Origin: JALORV01 sp963766365
GTDB taxonomy: Bacteria > Pseudomonadota > Gammaproteobacteria > Burkholderiales > Burkholderiaceae_F
Direction: 5' to 3'
Length of the DNA: 64,000 nt
Assembly: GCA_963766365.1 (NCBI GenBank)
Contig: CAVXZK010000005.1
Span: forward strand, 248,001 to 312,000
In this document: positions 7,634-17,029 of the stretch, in pieces
How the letters are laid out: every line of letters begins with the position of its first letter
Position numbering within the stretch: the first letter of the stretch is position 1
Program-made: the position numbers and the translations under genes
Notes under the pieces: model-generated
What the model was told of the DNA's origin: nothing
What the model saw: only the letters and a program-made list of their open reading frames with translations
Databases searched by the model: none

Positions 7634-8836
7634 CTAAAGCACCTTGGCAATCGAGTCGGCGACGTAGTCGATGTTCTTGCTGTTCAGCGCTGCGACGCAG
7701 ATGCGTCCTGTGGACACCGCGTAGATGCCGAACTCATCACGCAGCCGCTGCACCTGGTCCGCGGTCAAACCCGTATAGGAGAACATGCCGTTCTGGCGCT
7801 CTATGAAGGAGAAGTCGCGTTTCTTCGTGCGCGCGGCGAGTCCTTGTGCCAGGTGCCGCCGCATCGACTTGATGCGCGCCCGCATTTCGCCGAGTTCCGC
7901 TTCCCACGCCGCCCTCAGTTCTGGCGTGTTGAGGACGGTCACTACGACCATCCCGCCATGGGTGGGGGGCGTCGAATAGTTGGCACGGATCACTCGCTTG
8001 AGCTGGCTCAGCACGCGTGCCGATTCGTCCTGGCTCTGGTCGACGATCGTCAGTGCGCCAACGCGCTCGCCGTAGAGCGAGAAGCTCTTCGAGAACGAAC
8101 TCGCCACGAGGAAAGTCAGGCCGGCATCGGCAAACAGCCGGACCGCGGCGCCGTCCGGTTCGATGCCCTCGCCGAAGCCCTGGTACGCAATGTCCAGGAA
8201 CGGAACCAGGTCGCCCAGCTTGACGACATCGACGACCTGCCGCCACTGGTCCAGCGTGAGGTCGACGCCTGTCGGGTTGTGGCAGCAGGCATGCAGCGTC
8301 ACGATCGTGCGGGCGGGCAGGGCGCGCAGGCCGTTCAGCATGCCGCTGAAATCCAAGCCCTGAGTGTCGGCGTTGTAATAGGGGTAGGTGACAACGGTGA
8401 AGCCCGCCGCCTCAAAAATGGCGCGGTGGTTCTCCCAGCTCGGTTCACTGATCGCCACCCGCGAGTCAGGCAGCACCCGGCGCAGCAGGTCAGCACCGAT
8501 CCGCAGGGCACCTGTGCCTCCCAGTGCCTGCGCGGTGATCACGCGACCCTGCCCAATCAGCGGTGAATCGGCGCCGAGAATGAGCTTCTGCGTGGCCGAG
8601 TCATAGGCGGCGATCCCTTCTATCGGCAGGTAGCCGCGCGCGGCAGGTTCGGCGGCGCGGCGGCGCTCCGCGTCCGCAACCGCGCGCAATACGGGAATCC
8701 GGCCTTCCTCCGTGAAGTAGACCCCGACGCCGAGATTGACCTTTTGAGGGCGGGTGTCGTGGTTGAAGGCTTCGATGAGGCCAAGGATGGGATCGCGCGG
8801 AGCCGGCTCGACCCTAGCGAAGATGGAGGCTGTCAC
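7634..8836 (-). CDS. tyrB: Aromatic amino acid / aspartate aminotransferase
   Basis: The 400-residue protein matches class I fold-type I aminotransferases of the AspC/TyrB branch over full length. The N-terminus FARVEPAPRDPILGLIEAF and VNLGVGVYFTEEGRIPVL are typical, HNPTGVDLT is the PLP-proximal block, and SSFSKSFSLYGERVG carries the Schiff-base lysine and the phosphate-binding Arg. The enzyme transfers the amino group between aromatic or dicarboxylic amino acids and 2-oxoglutarate in the cytoplasm, the last step of Tyr and Phe synthesis. AspC and TyrB are hard to separate by eye; the divergent position beside uvrB is common in Betaproteobacteria, where the gene is usually called tyrB. Confidence 0.92.
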   Translation of the reverse strand: MTASIFARVEPAPRDPILGLIEAFNHDTRPQKVNLGVGVYFTEEGRIPVLRAVADAERRRAAEPAARGYLPIEGIAAYDSATQKLILGADSPLIGQGRVITAQALGGTGALRIGADLLRRVLPDSRVAISEPSWENHRAIFEAAGFTVVTYPYYNADTQGLDFSGMLNGLRALPARTIVTLHACCHNPTGVDLTLDQWRQVVDVVKLGDLVPFLDIAYQGFGEGIEPDGAAVRLFADAGLTFLVASSFSKSFSLYGERVGALTIVDQSQDESARVLSQLKRVIRANYSTPPTHGGMVVVTVLNTPELRAAWEAELGEMRARIKSMRRHLAQGLAARTKKRDFSFIERQNGMFSYTGLTADQVQRLRDEFGIYAVSTGRICVAALNSKNIDYVADSIAKVL

Positions 8837-9146
8837 TTTGCTCTCCGGACGACGGCGCTCGCCGCCTGCTGCTTTGTTTTCATGGACCTAGGCGACTGTT
8901 TCAAGGTTGAATATCAATAAAATAGAAGCGGATGCCGCAGTGCGCGCCAGCACGTCGGTGATCCGCGGGGTACCGGTGCCTGGCGCTACGCCAGTCGAAA
9001 CCTTGGAGTGCCTCTCAAAACTTGTGTAAGTACTTGATTTTTAGAGCTGGATCACGATCCGCGGGGAGATGAAAGGTATAGGCTTTTTTGCATCGCGATG
9101 CTAGCATTCGCGCTTCATTTCGCGTTATTGCAGTGCAAAAAACATC
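8837..9146. promoter_or_regulatory. Divergent tyrB-uvrB intergenic region
   Basis: These 310 bp hold the divergent promoters of tyrB and uvrB. The sequence becomes AT-richer near 8905-8930 and 9025-9140, as expected for promoters, but no confident -35/-10 pair stands out. A short inverted repeat, CTGGCG-CTA-CGCCAG, lies at 8980-8994 and could be an operator. No gene is visible. Confidence 0.4.
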
Positions 9147-11207
9147 GTGTTTTTGACCTTTCCCAATAGTCCGTTCCAGCTTCACCAGCCGTTTGAACCG
9201 GCCGGTGACCAGCCGGAGGCTATCGAGAAGCTCTCGCAGGGACTGGGCGATGGACTCGTGTTCCAGACACTGCTGGGCGTCACGGGCTCAGGGAAGACGT
9301 TCACGATGGCCAACGTCATCGCACGTGCCGGGTGCCCCACTTTGGTGCTGGCACCCAACAAGACGTTGGCGGCGCAGCTCTATTCGGAAATGCGCGAGTT
9401 CTTTCCGAACAACGCGGTCGAGTATTTCGTTTCATATTACGACTACTACCAGCCTGAGGCCTACGTCCCGTCGCGCGATCTGTACATCGAAAAGGACTCG
9501 TCGATCAACGAGCACATCGAGCAGATGCGGTTGTCGGCGACCAAGTCGCTGCTGGAACGGCGCGACGTCGTCATCGTCGCCACCGTGTCGGCCATCTACG
9601 GCATTGGCGATCCCTCGGACTATCACTCGATGGTGCTGACGGTACGGCACAAGGATCGCCTGAGCCAGCGCGACATCATCGTGCGGCTCACGCAGATGCA
9701 GTACAAGCGCAGCGAACTCGAGTTCGCGCGGGGCACCTTTCGCGTCCGCGGCGACACGATCGACATCTTCCCGGCGGAGCACGCCGAACTCGCGGTGCGC
9801 GTCGAGTTGTTCGATGACGAGGTCGACTCGATCCAGCTGTTCGACCCGCTTACCGGCCGGGTACGGCAGAAGATCCCTCGTTTCACGCTCTATCCCTCGT
9901 CGCATTACGTGACGCCGCGCGACAACGTGCTGCGCGCAATCGAGGGCGTCAAGGCGGAACTGAAGGAGCGCATCGATTTCTTCGTCGCCAACGGCAAACT
10001 GGTCGAGGCGCAGCGCATCGAGCAGCGAACCCGGTTCGACATGGAGATGCTCAACGAGATCGGGTTCTGCAAGGGCATCGAGAACTACACGCGCCACATT
10101 TCGGGCGCGGCTCCTGGCGAACCGCCACCGACGCTGGTCGATTACCTGCCGGCCGACGCATTGCTGATCGTCGACGAGTCGCACGTCACCATCCCGCAGC
10201 TGGGTGGCATGTACCGCGGCGACCGTGCGCGCAAGGAGACACTGGTGGAATTCGGTTTCCGGTTGCCGTCAGCGCTCGACAACCGGCCGCTGCGGTTCGA
10301 CGAGTTCGAGCGGAAGATGCGCCGCTGCATATTCTGCTCGGCCACGCCCGCCGACTACGAACTGCAGCACTCGTCGCAGATCGTGGAACAGGTGGTGCGC
10401 CCGACTGGCCTGGTGGATCCGGCCGTCGAGGTGCGACCGGCCCGTACGCAGGTCGACGACGTGCTGTCCGAGATCTCCCTGCGGGTGGCGCGCAGCGAGC
10501 GCGTGCTGATCACCACTCTGACCAAGCGCATGGCGGAGGACCTGACCGAGTTCCTTTCGGAGCACGGGACCAAGGTCCGCTACCTGCATTCCGATGTCGA
10601 CACCGTTGAACGGGTTGAGATCATCCGCGACCTGCGCGCCGGCACGTTCGACGTCCTGGTCGGCATCAATCTGCTGCGTGAAGGCCTCGACCTTCCTGAA
10701 GTCTCGTTGGTGGCGATCCTCGACGCCGACAAGGAAGGTTTCCTGCGCTCCGAGCGCTCGCTGATCCAGACGATCGGCCGCGCCGCCCGGAACCTGAACG
10801 GAACGGCCATCCTTTACGCGGATACGGTCACCGATTCGATGCGGCGGGCGCTGGACGAGACGTCGCGCCGGCGCGGCCGGCAGGAGATCTTCAACACCAA
10901 GCACGGCATCGTGCCGCGCGGGGTGGTGAAGGAAGTGCGCGAAATGATCGACGGCGTCTACGACGCGTCGGTGCAGCGCGAGGAACGCAAGGCCGCGGCA
11001 GCAACAGCCGAGTACGAGGTGATGTCGGAGAAACAGGTCTCGAAGGAGATCAAGCGGCTCGAAAAGCTGATGTTCGAGCATGCGAAGAACCTGGAGTTCG
11101 AAAAGGCGGCGCGAGTGCGCGACCAGCTGGCGCTGCTGCGGGAGCAGGTGTTCGGAGGCGGATCGGGCAATGTCGTTGCCCTGATCCCGGGTGAGAAGGC
11201 GGCCTGA
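9147..11207 (+). CDS. uvrB: UvrABC excinuclease subunit B
   Basis: The 686-residue protein is full length for UvrB, the DNA-damage verification helicase of nucleotide excision repair that receives DNA from UvrA and recruits UvrC. It starts at GTG 9147 (MFLTFPNSPFQLHQPF), which aligns with the family N-terminus although no strong ribosome-binding site is visible. Seen motifs are Walker A GVTGSGKTFT, the beta-hairpin region YYDYYQPEAYVP, the DEAD-like IVDESH, the helicase block DVLVGINLLREGLDLPEVSLV with QTIGRAARN, and a C-terminal UVR domain (IKRLEKLMFEHAKNLEFEKAARVRDQL) that contacts UvrC. It stands alone as a transcription unit divergent from tyrB. Confidence 0.97.
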   Translation: MFLTFPNSPFQLHQPFEPAGDQPEAIEKLSQGLGDGLVFQTLLGVTGSGKTFTMANVIARAGCPTLVLAPNKTLAAQLYSEMREFFPNNAVEYFVSYYDYYQPEAYVPSRDLYIEKDSSINEHIEQMRLSATKSLLERRDVVIVATVSAIYGIGDPSDYHSMVLTVRHKDRLSQRDIIVRLTQMQYKRSELEFARGTFRVRGDTIDIFPAEHAELAVRVELFDDEVDSIQLFDPLTGRVRQKIPRFTLYPSSHYVTPRDNVLRAIEGVKAELKERIDFFVANGKLVEAQRIEQRTRFDMEMLNEIGFCKGIENYTRHISGAAPGEPPPTLVDYLPADALLIVDESHVTIPQLGGMYRGDRARKETLVEFGFRLPSALDNRPLRFDEFERKMRRCIFCSATPADYELQHSSQIVEQVVRPTGLVDPAVEVRPARTQVDDVLSEISLRVARSERVLITTLTKRMAEDLTEFLSEHGTKVRYLHSDVDTVERVEIIRDLRAGTFDVLVGINLLREGLDLPEVSLVAILDADKEGFLRSERSLIQTIGRAARNLNGTAILYADTVTDSMRRALDETSRRRGRQEIFNTKHGIVPRGVVKEVREMIDGVYDASVQREERKAAAATAEYEVMSEKQVSKEIKRLEKLMFEHAKNLEFEKAARVRDQLALLREQVFGGGSGNVVALIPGEKAA

Positions 11208-11405
11208 CGGATTTGCGGACGGGTGCCCGCAACGGCGCGCGGATCGAGAACTTTTGTGGGTTTGGGCAGTCAGGTGGAAGCGGTGTCGTCCGGCCAGGGG
11301 GCATGGGCGTTGATGGGCAAGGGAAAGGATGTGTCCGCAGTCGGGGCACGCGTGCATAAGACCAGGGCGACATAACTGCCCAGACGGGGAAAGGTAAACG
11401 TGGAA

Positions 11406-11894
11406 ATGACCAAGATCCTCTTTGTTTGCATGGGCAATATCTGCCGCTCGCCCACGGCCGAGGGCGTGTTCCGCAAGATGATCGGCGATGCCGGCCTGGA
11501 GGACAGCGTCCACATCGCCTCTGCAGGCACGCATGCCTATCACGTCGGCGAGCCGGCGGACGTGCGCGCGCAACAGGCGGCGCGCAAGCGTGGCTACGAC
11601 ATCGGCGAGTTCCGTGCACGCCAGATCAGCCAGGACGATTTCCGCGACTTCGACCTGATCCTTGCGATGGACTGGGAGAACCTCTCGCTGCTCCAGCAGC
11701 AGTGCCCGCGCGGCCACAAGCACAAGTTGCATCTGCTGATGCGCTTTGCCGGCGAGTTCGATGCCGCCACGGTCCCGGACCCGTACTACGGGGGCCCGGA
11801 AGGCTTCGGCACGGTCCTGGACTATGTCGAGGACGCCTGCCAGGGGCTGCTCGAGGTGGTGCGCAAGCGCGCCACGATGTACGCCGCCGCCTGA
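11406..11894 (+). CDS. Low-molecular-weight protein-tyrosine phosphatase
   Basis: The protein has 162 residues from ATG 11406; a GTG at 11400 adds two residues, and both lie downstream of GGGGAAAGG. The N-terminal phosphate loop VCMGNICRSPTAEG holds the nucleophilic Cys and Arg of the C-x5-R-S signature. The general acid Asp is in VPDPYYGG. Members dephosphorylate tyrosine residues, often on BY-kinases of exopolysaccharide export, or act as general cytoplasmic phosphatases. No kinase gene lies beside it. The position after uvrB is common in Burkholderiales, where isc genes often follow; here they are replaced by a DUF924 gene after a terminator. Confidence 0.93.
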   Translation: MTKILFVCMGNICRSPTAEGVFRKMIGDAGLEDSVHIASAGTHAYHVGEPADVRAQQAARKRGYDIGEFRARQISQDDFRDFDLILAMDWENLSLLQQQCPRGHKHKLHLLMRFAGEFDAATVPDPYYGGPEGFGTVLDYVEDACQGLLEVVRKRATMYAAA

Positions 11895-11916
11895 ACACGA
11901 CTTCCGTTTGCCCTTG

Positions 11917-11942
11917 AACGAGGCGCCCCGGCGCCTCGTTTT
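11917..11942 (+). terminator. Rho-independent terminator after the phosphatase gene
   Basis: A perfect 10-bp stem AACGAGGCGC / GCGCCTCGTT with loop CCCG, ending in a short T run. It lies 22 bp after the phosphatase stop codon. Confidence 0.85.
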
Positions 11943-11994
11943 GTGTCTGCTCCGGCCGGTCACTCGGAGTCCTGCGGGGTAAGCTCGCCTGTCC

Positions 11995-12561
11995 ATGGAC
12001 TATCGCCGCGTGCTCGAGTTCTGGTTCGGCGCCGAGACCGATCGGCCGATCGAGCCGCGCGACTTCTGGTTCCGCAAGTCGGATGCCATCGACGACCAAA
12101 TCCGCAAGGACTTCGGGCCGACGATCGAGGCAGCGCTTGCGGGCGACCTCGGCGACTGGGCGCTGACGACGGCGGGGACACGCGCGCTGATCCTCGTGCT
12201 CGATCAGTTCACGCGCAACGCCTTCCGCGCAACTCCGCGGTCGTTCGCCGGCGACGCCGCGGCCCTGGCACTGGCGCGCCGCCTGGTCACCGCCGGAGCC
12301 GACCGATCCTGCCAGCCGGTGGAGCGCTGGTTCATCTACATGCCGTTCGAACATTCGGAAAGCCTGGCCGACCAGACTGAGTCGCTGCGGCTGTTCGGCA
12401 GCCTCGCGGCAGACGGGCTCGAGGCGCCGCTGGAATGGGCGCAGAAACATTTCGAGGTCATCCAGCGCTTCGGGCGGTTCCCTCATCGCAACGAGATACT
12501 GGGCCGCGCCTCGACAGCGGAGGAGCTTGCGTTCCTGCAGCAGCCGGGATCACGGTTCTGA
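11995..12561 (+). CDS. DUF924 family protein
   Basis: The 188-residue protein matches DUF924, an all-helical, TPR-like cytoplasmic family of unknown function. Typical blocks are VLEFWFG at the N-terminus, WFRKSDAIDDQIRKDFG, LILVLDQFTRNAFR, WFIYMPFEHSESLADQ and the C-terminal FGRFPHRNEILGRASTAEELAFL. The gene lies between the phosphatase terminator and tsaB, 69 bp upstream of tsaB on the same strand, so it may be the first gene of the tsaB-rimI-udg transcript. Nothing in the sequence points to a specific biochemical role. Confidence 0.9.
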   Translation: MDYRRVLEFWFGAETDRPIEPRDFWFRKSDAIDDQIRKDFGPTIEAALAGDLGDWALTTAGTRALILVLDQFTRNAFRATPRSFAGDAAALALARRLVTAGADRSCQPVERWFIYMPFEHSESLADQTESLRLFGSLAADGLEAPLEWAQKHFEVIQRFGRFPHRNEILGRASTAEELAFLQQPGSRF

Positions 12562-12630
12562 AGGCTGGCCGCGAAGCCGCGATCGCTAGAATCGCTGATC
12601 GCTTCAATTGCAACATCACCGCGTCGCTCC

Positions 12631-13329
12631 ATGACTTCGCCCTGCATCCTCGCCCTGGATACGGCCACCGACGTGTGCTCGGTGGCGCTGCTGTCGGCGG
12701 GAGCGATTGCTGCACGCAGCGAACGCGTCGGCCAGCAGCACTCGGAGCGTGCCCTGCCGATGGTCGACGACGTGCTGCGCGACGCCGGGGTGGCGCTGAC
12801 CGATGTCGATTTCATTGCGTTCGGCGCCGGCCCTGGCTCGTTTACCGGATTGCGAATCGCCTGTGGCCTCGCGCAGGGACTGGCGTGGGGCGCCGGCAAG
12901 CGCGTGGTCCCTGTGGGCAACCTGCACGCGCTGGCGGCTCGACTGTTCAGAGAGGCGCCGGGCGTTTCCGCGGTGCTCTGCGCGATCGATGCGCGCATGC
13001 ACGAGGCCTACTGTGCCGCGTACCGGCGCGGTGCCGATCCTTTCGAAGTGATTGCGCCGTCACTGGCGCGTTCCGACCAGCTCGCTGAACTGGCACGTGA
13101 GGTCGATGCGGTGGCGGGCGACGCGTTGACGGTGTTTCCGGACGCGTGGGGCGGCGCCGCGTTCCAGCGCTTTCCGTCGCTACGAGCCGATGCGTCGGAC
13201 ATCGCACGGGTGGCAGCGACGCCGGCCGGGCTGGCTCGGGCGGTCGAGGCCGCGGCCGCCGCCCCGCTCTACGTCCGCGACCAGGTGGCACTGACGACCG
13301 CAGAACGGCGCGCCCGGGCCGCTGCATGA
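12631..13329 (+). CDS. tsaB: tRNA t6A synthesis protein TsaB
   Basis: The 232-residue protein matches TsaB, the ASKHA-fold partner that forms a complex with TsaD and TsaE to add threonylcarbamoyl to A37 of ANN-decoding tRNAs. ILALDTATDVCSVAL is the phosphate-1 motif, HSERALPMVDDVL follows, and FGAGPGSFTGLRIACGLAQGLAWG is the most conserved TsaB block. The stop codon overlaps the rimI start (ATGA), and rimI overlaps the uracil-DNA glycosylase gene, so the three are translationally coupled. tsaD and tsaE are not in the window. Confidence 0.94.
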   Translation: MTSPCILALDTATDVCSVALLSAGAIAARSERVGQQHSERALPMVDDVLRDAGVALTDVDFIAFGAGPGSFTGLRIACGLAQGLAWGAGKRVVPVGNLHALAARLFREAPGVSAVLCAIDARMHEAYCAAYRRGADPFEVIAPSLARSDQLAELAREVDAVAGDALTVFPDAWGGAAFQRFPSLRADASDIARVAATPAGLARAVEAAAAAPLYVRDQVALTTAERRARAAA

Positions 13330-13793
13330 GTGCACAGCTGAGGCCGCAGGCCGAGACCTTCGTGCCGATGTCGGTCGCCGACCTCGACGATGTGGTGCGG
13401 GTCGAGGCCGGGATCTATCCGTTCCCCTGGACCCATGGCAACTTCGCCGACTCGCTGCGCTCGGGCTACAGCTGTTGGGTGCTGCGCGATGGCGCGGGCG
13501 CCCTTCAGGCCTATGCGATCGTGATGCTGGCGCTCGATGAAGCGCACCTGCTCAACCTCAGCGTTGCCAGCGAATTCCAGGGCTCCGGTCTGGGCTGGCG
13601 CACTCTCGAGTGGATGGCGCAGGTGTCGCGCGGACACGGAGCACGCACGATGCTGCTGGAGGTCCGGCCGAGCAACCCGTCTGCGATACGGCTTTACGAG
13701 CGCTACGGGTTCCAGCGCATCGGTGTACGCCGCAACTACTACCCTGCCGCTGATGGGCGGGAGGATGCGATCGTCATGCGGGTGTCGCTGTGA
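13326..13793 (+). CDS. rimI: Ribosomal protein S18-alanine N-acetyltransferase
   Basis: The 155-residue GNAT-family acetyltransferase starts at ATG 13326, overlapping the tsaB stop by four bases; the frame stays open far upstream, but that part is antisense-like to tsaB usage and lacks homology. GIYPFPWTHGNFADSL is the RimI substrate-side motif. LLNLSVASEFQGSGLGWRTLEWM holds the acetyl-CoA pyrophosphate loop (QGSGLG), and LEVRPSNPSAIRLYERYGFQRIGVRRNYYP is the C-terminal RimI signature. It acetylates the N-terminal Ala of ribosomal protein S18. The tsaB-rimI pairing is widespread. Confidence 0.94.
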   Translation: MSAQLRPQAETFVPMSVADLDDVVRVEAGIYPFPWTHGNFADSLRSGYSCWVLRDGAGALQAYAIVMLALDEAHLLNLSVASEFQGSGLGWRTLEWMAQVSRGHGARTMLLEVRPSNPSAIRLYERYGFQRIGVRRNYYPAADGREDAIVMRVSL

Positions 13794-14485
13794 CGCTGGA
13801 GCCCCGTAGAGCGCGCCTCTGGTCAGCGATGGGGCTGGGTCCGGTGTGGTCACTGCGCGGGTCCGTCGACAGCCCGGTCGAGCTCACCCGTGCCGATCGC
13901 ATCGCCCAGATGGACTGGGACGCACTCGAGCGCGCAGTCGCGGCGTGCACAGCCTGTGAGCTCAGCAGGACGCGACACCGCACGGTCTTCGGCGTCGGCC
14001 ACCGTGGCTCCGAGTGGATGCTCGTCGGCGAGGCGCCGGGCGCCGAGGAGGATGCGCGGGGCGAGCCGTTCGTGGGGCAGGCCGGCCGCCTGCTCGACAA
14101 CATGCTCGACGCGGTTGGACTCACACGCAGTGGCACCACGCCGCGGTCGGTCTACATCGCCAACGTGCTGAAGTGCCGACCTCCGGGAAACCGCAATCCG
14201 GAGCCGGGCGAGGTCGCGCAATGCGAACCGTTCCTGAAACGCCAGATCGAGCTCATCAATCCGAAGGTCGTGCTGGTGATGGGCCGGTTCGCCGCGCAGT
14301 CGCTGCTGGGAACCGACGCCAGCATCGCCAGCCTGCGCGGCAAGGTGCACCGCATCGATGTCGCGGGGCGCAGCGTGGCTGTTGTCGTGACGTATCACCC
14401 GGCCTATCTGCTGCGCAACCTGGCAGACAAGGCGAAGTCCTGGGCGGACCTCTGCCTGGCACGCGACGTGGTTGCCGCCGCTTAG
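13790..14485 (+). CDS. Uracil-DNA glycosylase, family 4 type (4Fe-4S)
   Basis: The 231-residue protein starts at GTG 13790, overlapping the rimI stop (GTGA). The motif VGEAPGAEEDARGEPFVGQAG is the family 4 uracil-binding and catalytic block, and VTYHPAYLLRN is the C-terminal minor-groove loop. Four cysteines fit the iron-sulfur site: two in AACTACEL and two in VLKCRPPGNRNPEPGEVAQCEPF. Family members remove uracil from DNA at the first step of base-excision repair. The gene ends tail-to-tail with lplT, the stop codons overlapping. Confidence 0.92.
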   Translation: MTLEPRRARLWSAMGLGPVWSLRGSVDSPVELTRADRIAQMDWDALERAVAACTACELSRTRHRTVFGVGHRGSEWMLVGEAPGAEEDARGEPFVGQAGRLLDNMLDAVGLTRSGTTPRSVYIANVLKCRPPGNRNPEPGEVAQCEPFLKRQIELINPKVVLVMGRFAAQSLLGTDASIASLRGKVHRIDVAGRSVAVVVTYHPAYLLRNLADKAKSWADLCLARDVVAAA

Positions 14486-15798
14486 TGCGCCGACTCGCCG
14501 ATCAGCGCCACGGAATCGAACTGGCGCTGGTTGTAGCGATGGCGCAGCATCACCAGCACCATCGACAGGGCGACGAACAGCCCGAACAGCAGCATCACCG
14601 CCTGGATCGACAGGTTCATCCAGATCAGAAGGGCGTAGACGCCGAGCATCACCAGGATGCTCAGGTTCTCGTTGAAGTTCTGCACGGCGATCGAGTGCCC
14701 GGCAGACAAAAGCACGTGCCCGCGATGCTGCAGCAGCGCGTTCATCGGCACGACGAAGTAACCCGCCAGCGCGCCGATCAGCACGAGAATGGCGCAGGCA
14801 ATGATCAGGAAGTAGCTCACCGACACCGGACCGATCGCCACGGATCCATCCGGCGCGATCGCACGGCTGTAGAACGCGGAAAGGGCGACGATGGTTCCCA
14901 TGGCAACGCCGACCGGCAGGACGCCGAGTGAACGCTTGAGCGAGACGCTAGCGGCGGCATAGACCGCGCCCACCGCGATGCCGATCGCCACGATCGCCTG
15001 CAGGATCGCGGCCCGGCTGAGGTCGAGACCCAGTACCTGCTCGGCCCACTTCAGCACGATGAACTGGAGTGTCGCCCCGGCGCCCCAGAAGAGCGTGGTG
15101 ACCGCGAGCGAGATCTGGCCGAGCTTGTCGCGCCACAGCACGCTGCAGCAGTGAGCGAAGCCGACCAGAAGTTTCCACGGGTGCACATGCTGCTTGGCGT
15201 AGCGCGCGCCGGTGTCCGGAATCAGGATGTTGACCAGCGCGGCGCAGAGGTAGATGGCTGCGATCACGGCGATCGCCGACTCGGCCGGGTGGTCGACTTC
15301 CATGTCGACCAGCGGCATGTCGAACGCCAGCAGCCACGCCGAAACGTGGGGGCTGATCAGCACACCGCCGAGCAGGAAGCCGAGGATGATCGAGGTGACC
15401 GTCAGGCCCTCGATCCAGCCGTTGGCGACGACAAGCTTTTCCGGCGGCAGCAACTCGGTCACGATGCCGTACTTAGCCGGGGAGTACGCCGCGGCGCCGA
15501 ATCCGACGACCGCGTAGGCGAGCAGCGGGTGCACGCCGAAGAACATCAGCAGGCAGCCGCCGATCTTGATTGTGTTCGTGACCAGCATGACCCGGCCCTT
15601 GGGGAAGGAATCCGCGAAGGCGCCGACAAACGCCGCGAGGGCAACGTAGGAGATGACGAAGAACAGCTTCAGCATCGGCGTCATCCAGCTTGCCGCACCC
15701 ATTTCGCGCAGCAGGGCGATGGCACAGATGAGCAGCGCGTTATCGGCAAGCGACGACAGGAACTGCGCCGCCATGATCGTGTAGAAGCCGCGTTTCAT
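14482..15798 (-). CDS. lplT: Lysophospholipid transporter, MFS family
   Basis: The 438-residue protein has about twelve hydrophobic segments and matches LplT. FYTIMAAQFLSSLADNALLICAIALL at the start, GAFADSFPKGRVMLVTNTIKIGG (the MFS loop 2-3 motif), and the LLPPEKLVVANGWIEGLTV block are characteristic. LplT flips lysophospholipids across the inner membrane for re-acylation. The partner acyltransferase (Aas) is not fused and not present here. The gene is divergent from alr with a 141-bp gap, an arrangement common in Betaproteobacteria. Confidence 0.92.
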   Translation of the reverse strand: MKRGFYTIMAAQFLSSLADNALLICAIALLREMGAASWMTPMLKLFFVISYVALAAFVGAFADSFPKGRVMLVTNTIKIGGCLLMFFGVHPLLAYAVVGFGAAAYSPAKYGIVTELLPPEKLVVANGWIEGLTVTSIILGFLLGGVLISPHVSAWLLAFDMPLVDMEVDHPAESAIAVIAAIYLCAALVNILIPDTGARYAKQHVHPWKLLVGFAHCCSVLWRDKLGQISLAVTTLFWGAGATLQFIVLKWAEQVLGLDLSRAAILQAIVAIGIAVGAVYAAASVSLKRSLGVLPVGVAMGTIVALSAFYSRAIAPDGSVAIGPVSVSYFLIIACAILVLIGALAGYFVVPMNALLQHRGHVLLSAGHSIAVQNFNENLSILVMLGVYALLIWMNLSIQAVMLLFGLFVALSMVLVMLRHRYNQRQFDSVALIGESAH

Positions 15799-15939
15799 CG
15801 GCCGGGGCGGGCGAGCTGGGCGGAAAGGGGGAGCAAGACGCGGAGGCGGAGGGGGCGCGCGGCGTTATAGCACGCGATGTTGAGAGGTACGCGACCCGGT
15901 GCTCGCTATGCTACGTCTCCCTGACCCCTCCGTCATCGC

Positions 15940-17028
15940 GTGCCCCGTCCGATCCATGCGCGCATCGACCTCGCGGCGATGCGCCACAACCTTGAAGCGG
16001 CCCGCCTTCGAGCAGCCGGTCGCCGTGTCTGGGCCGTCATCAAGGCCAACGCGTACGGCCATGGCATCGAGCGCGCAGTGCACGGCTTCAACGCCGCCGA
16101 CGGGATCGCACTCATCGATTTCGAAGAAGCCCGCCGCGTGCGCGGGGCCGGATGGAGCAAACCCCTGATGCTGCTCGAGGGTTTCTTCGAGCCGCGCGAC
16201 CTTGATACCTGTCGCGACCTCGCGCTTAGCGTGGTCGTGCACAACGAGACGCAACTGCGGATGCTCGAGGCGGCACCCTCCGGCTCGCCGATCGGGGTGT
16301 ACGTCAAGGCGAATACCGGCATGAACCGCCTCGGCTTCGATCCGCATGAGGTGGGCGGGGCGCATGCGCGTCTCGCGTCGCTGCCTGGCGTCCGGATCGA
16401 CGGCATGTCGATGCATTTTGCGAATTCCGACCGCGGCGATGCGGACGAGGGACCGGTGTCGATCAGCGAACAGCTGGCGCGGTTCGACGAGGCGTGCGGC
16501 GGCATCGAGGCTCCGCGAAGCATTTCGAACTCGGCGGCGCTGTTCCTGCATCCGCCGCTGGCGGAGGCCTGGGTGCGGCCCGGCATCGCGCTGTACGGCG
16601 CCACACCCGATGCCGCGCATTCAGCCACCAGCCTCGGGCTGCGCGCTGTCATGACCCTGGCGACCGAACTGATCGCGGTGCGAACCGTGGCGCCCGGCGA
16701 GGCCGTCGGGTACGGATCGCGTTTCGTGGCGCGGCGGGCGACACGCATCGGCGTCGTCGCGTGCGGCTACGCCGATGGCTATCCGCGCCATGCCCCGGAC
16801 GGCACGCCAGTAGCGGTGGGCGGCGTGGTCGTTCCGATGGCCGGGCGCGTGTCGATGGACATGATCACGGTGGACCTGACCACCGCGCCGGATGCGACCG
16901 TCGGAACTCCGGTAGAACTCTGGGGCGCGCAGGTGCCCATCGATGAGGTGGCCGGTCTTTCCGGGACGGTGGGCTACGAGCTGATGTGCGCGCTGGCGCC
17001 GCGCGTGCCGGTCGTCGCGGTGAACTGA
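15940..17028 (+). CDS. alr: Alanine racemase
   Basis: The 362-residue PLP enzyme starts at GTG 15940. Lys35 in VIKANAYGHG is the PLP Schiff-base lysine with Tyr39 beside it. MHFANSD, the ISNSAALFLHP block, RPGIALYG, and VGYGSRF (the second catalytic Tyr) follow, then AGRVSMDMITVD and GTVGYELMCALAPRVP. It interconverts L- and D-alanine for peptidoglycan synthesis in the cytoplasm. radA begins two bases after the stop codon, so the two are co-transcribed. Confidence 0.95.
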   Translation: MPRPIHARIDLAAMRHNLEAARLRAAGRRVWAVIKANAYGHGIERAVHGFNAADGIALIDFEEARRVRGAGWSKPLMLLEGFFEPRDLDTCRDLALSVVVHNETQLRMLEAAPSGSPIGVYVKANTGMNRLGFDPHEVGGAHARLASLPGVRIDGMSMHFANSDRGDADEGPVSISEQLARFDEACGGIEAPRSISNSAALFLHPPLAEAWVRPGIALYGATPDAAHSATSLGLRAVMTLATELIAVRTVAPGEAVGYGSRFVARRATRIGVVACGYADGYPRHAPDGTPVAVGGVVVPMAGRVSMDMITVDLTTAPDATVGTPVELWGAQVPIDEVAGLSGTVGYELMCALAPRVPVVAVN

Positions 17029-17029
17029 G

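Noticed and set aside
8980..8994. LexA box upstream of uvrB (CTGGCG-CTA-CGCCAG)
   Set aside because: The spacing is CTG-N9-CAG, not N10, the core does not match the usual AT-rich centre, and it lies about 150 bp from the uvrB start.
10269..11996. Long open frame antisense to uvrB
   Set aside because: It is a GC-driven shadow of uvrB and the phosphatase gene with no domain signature.
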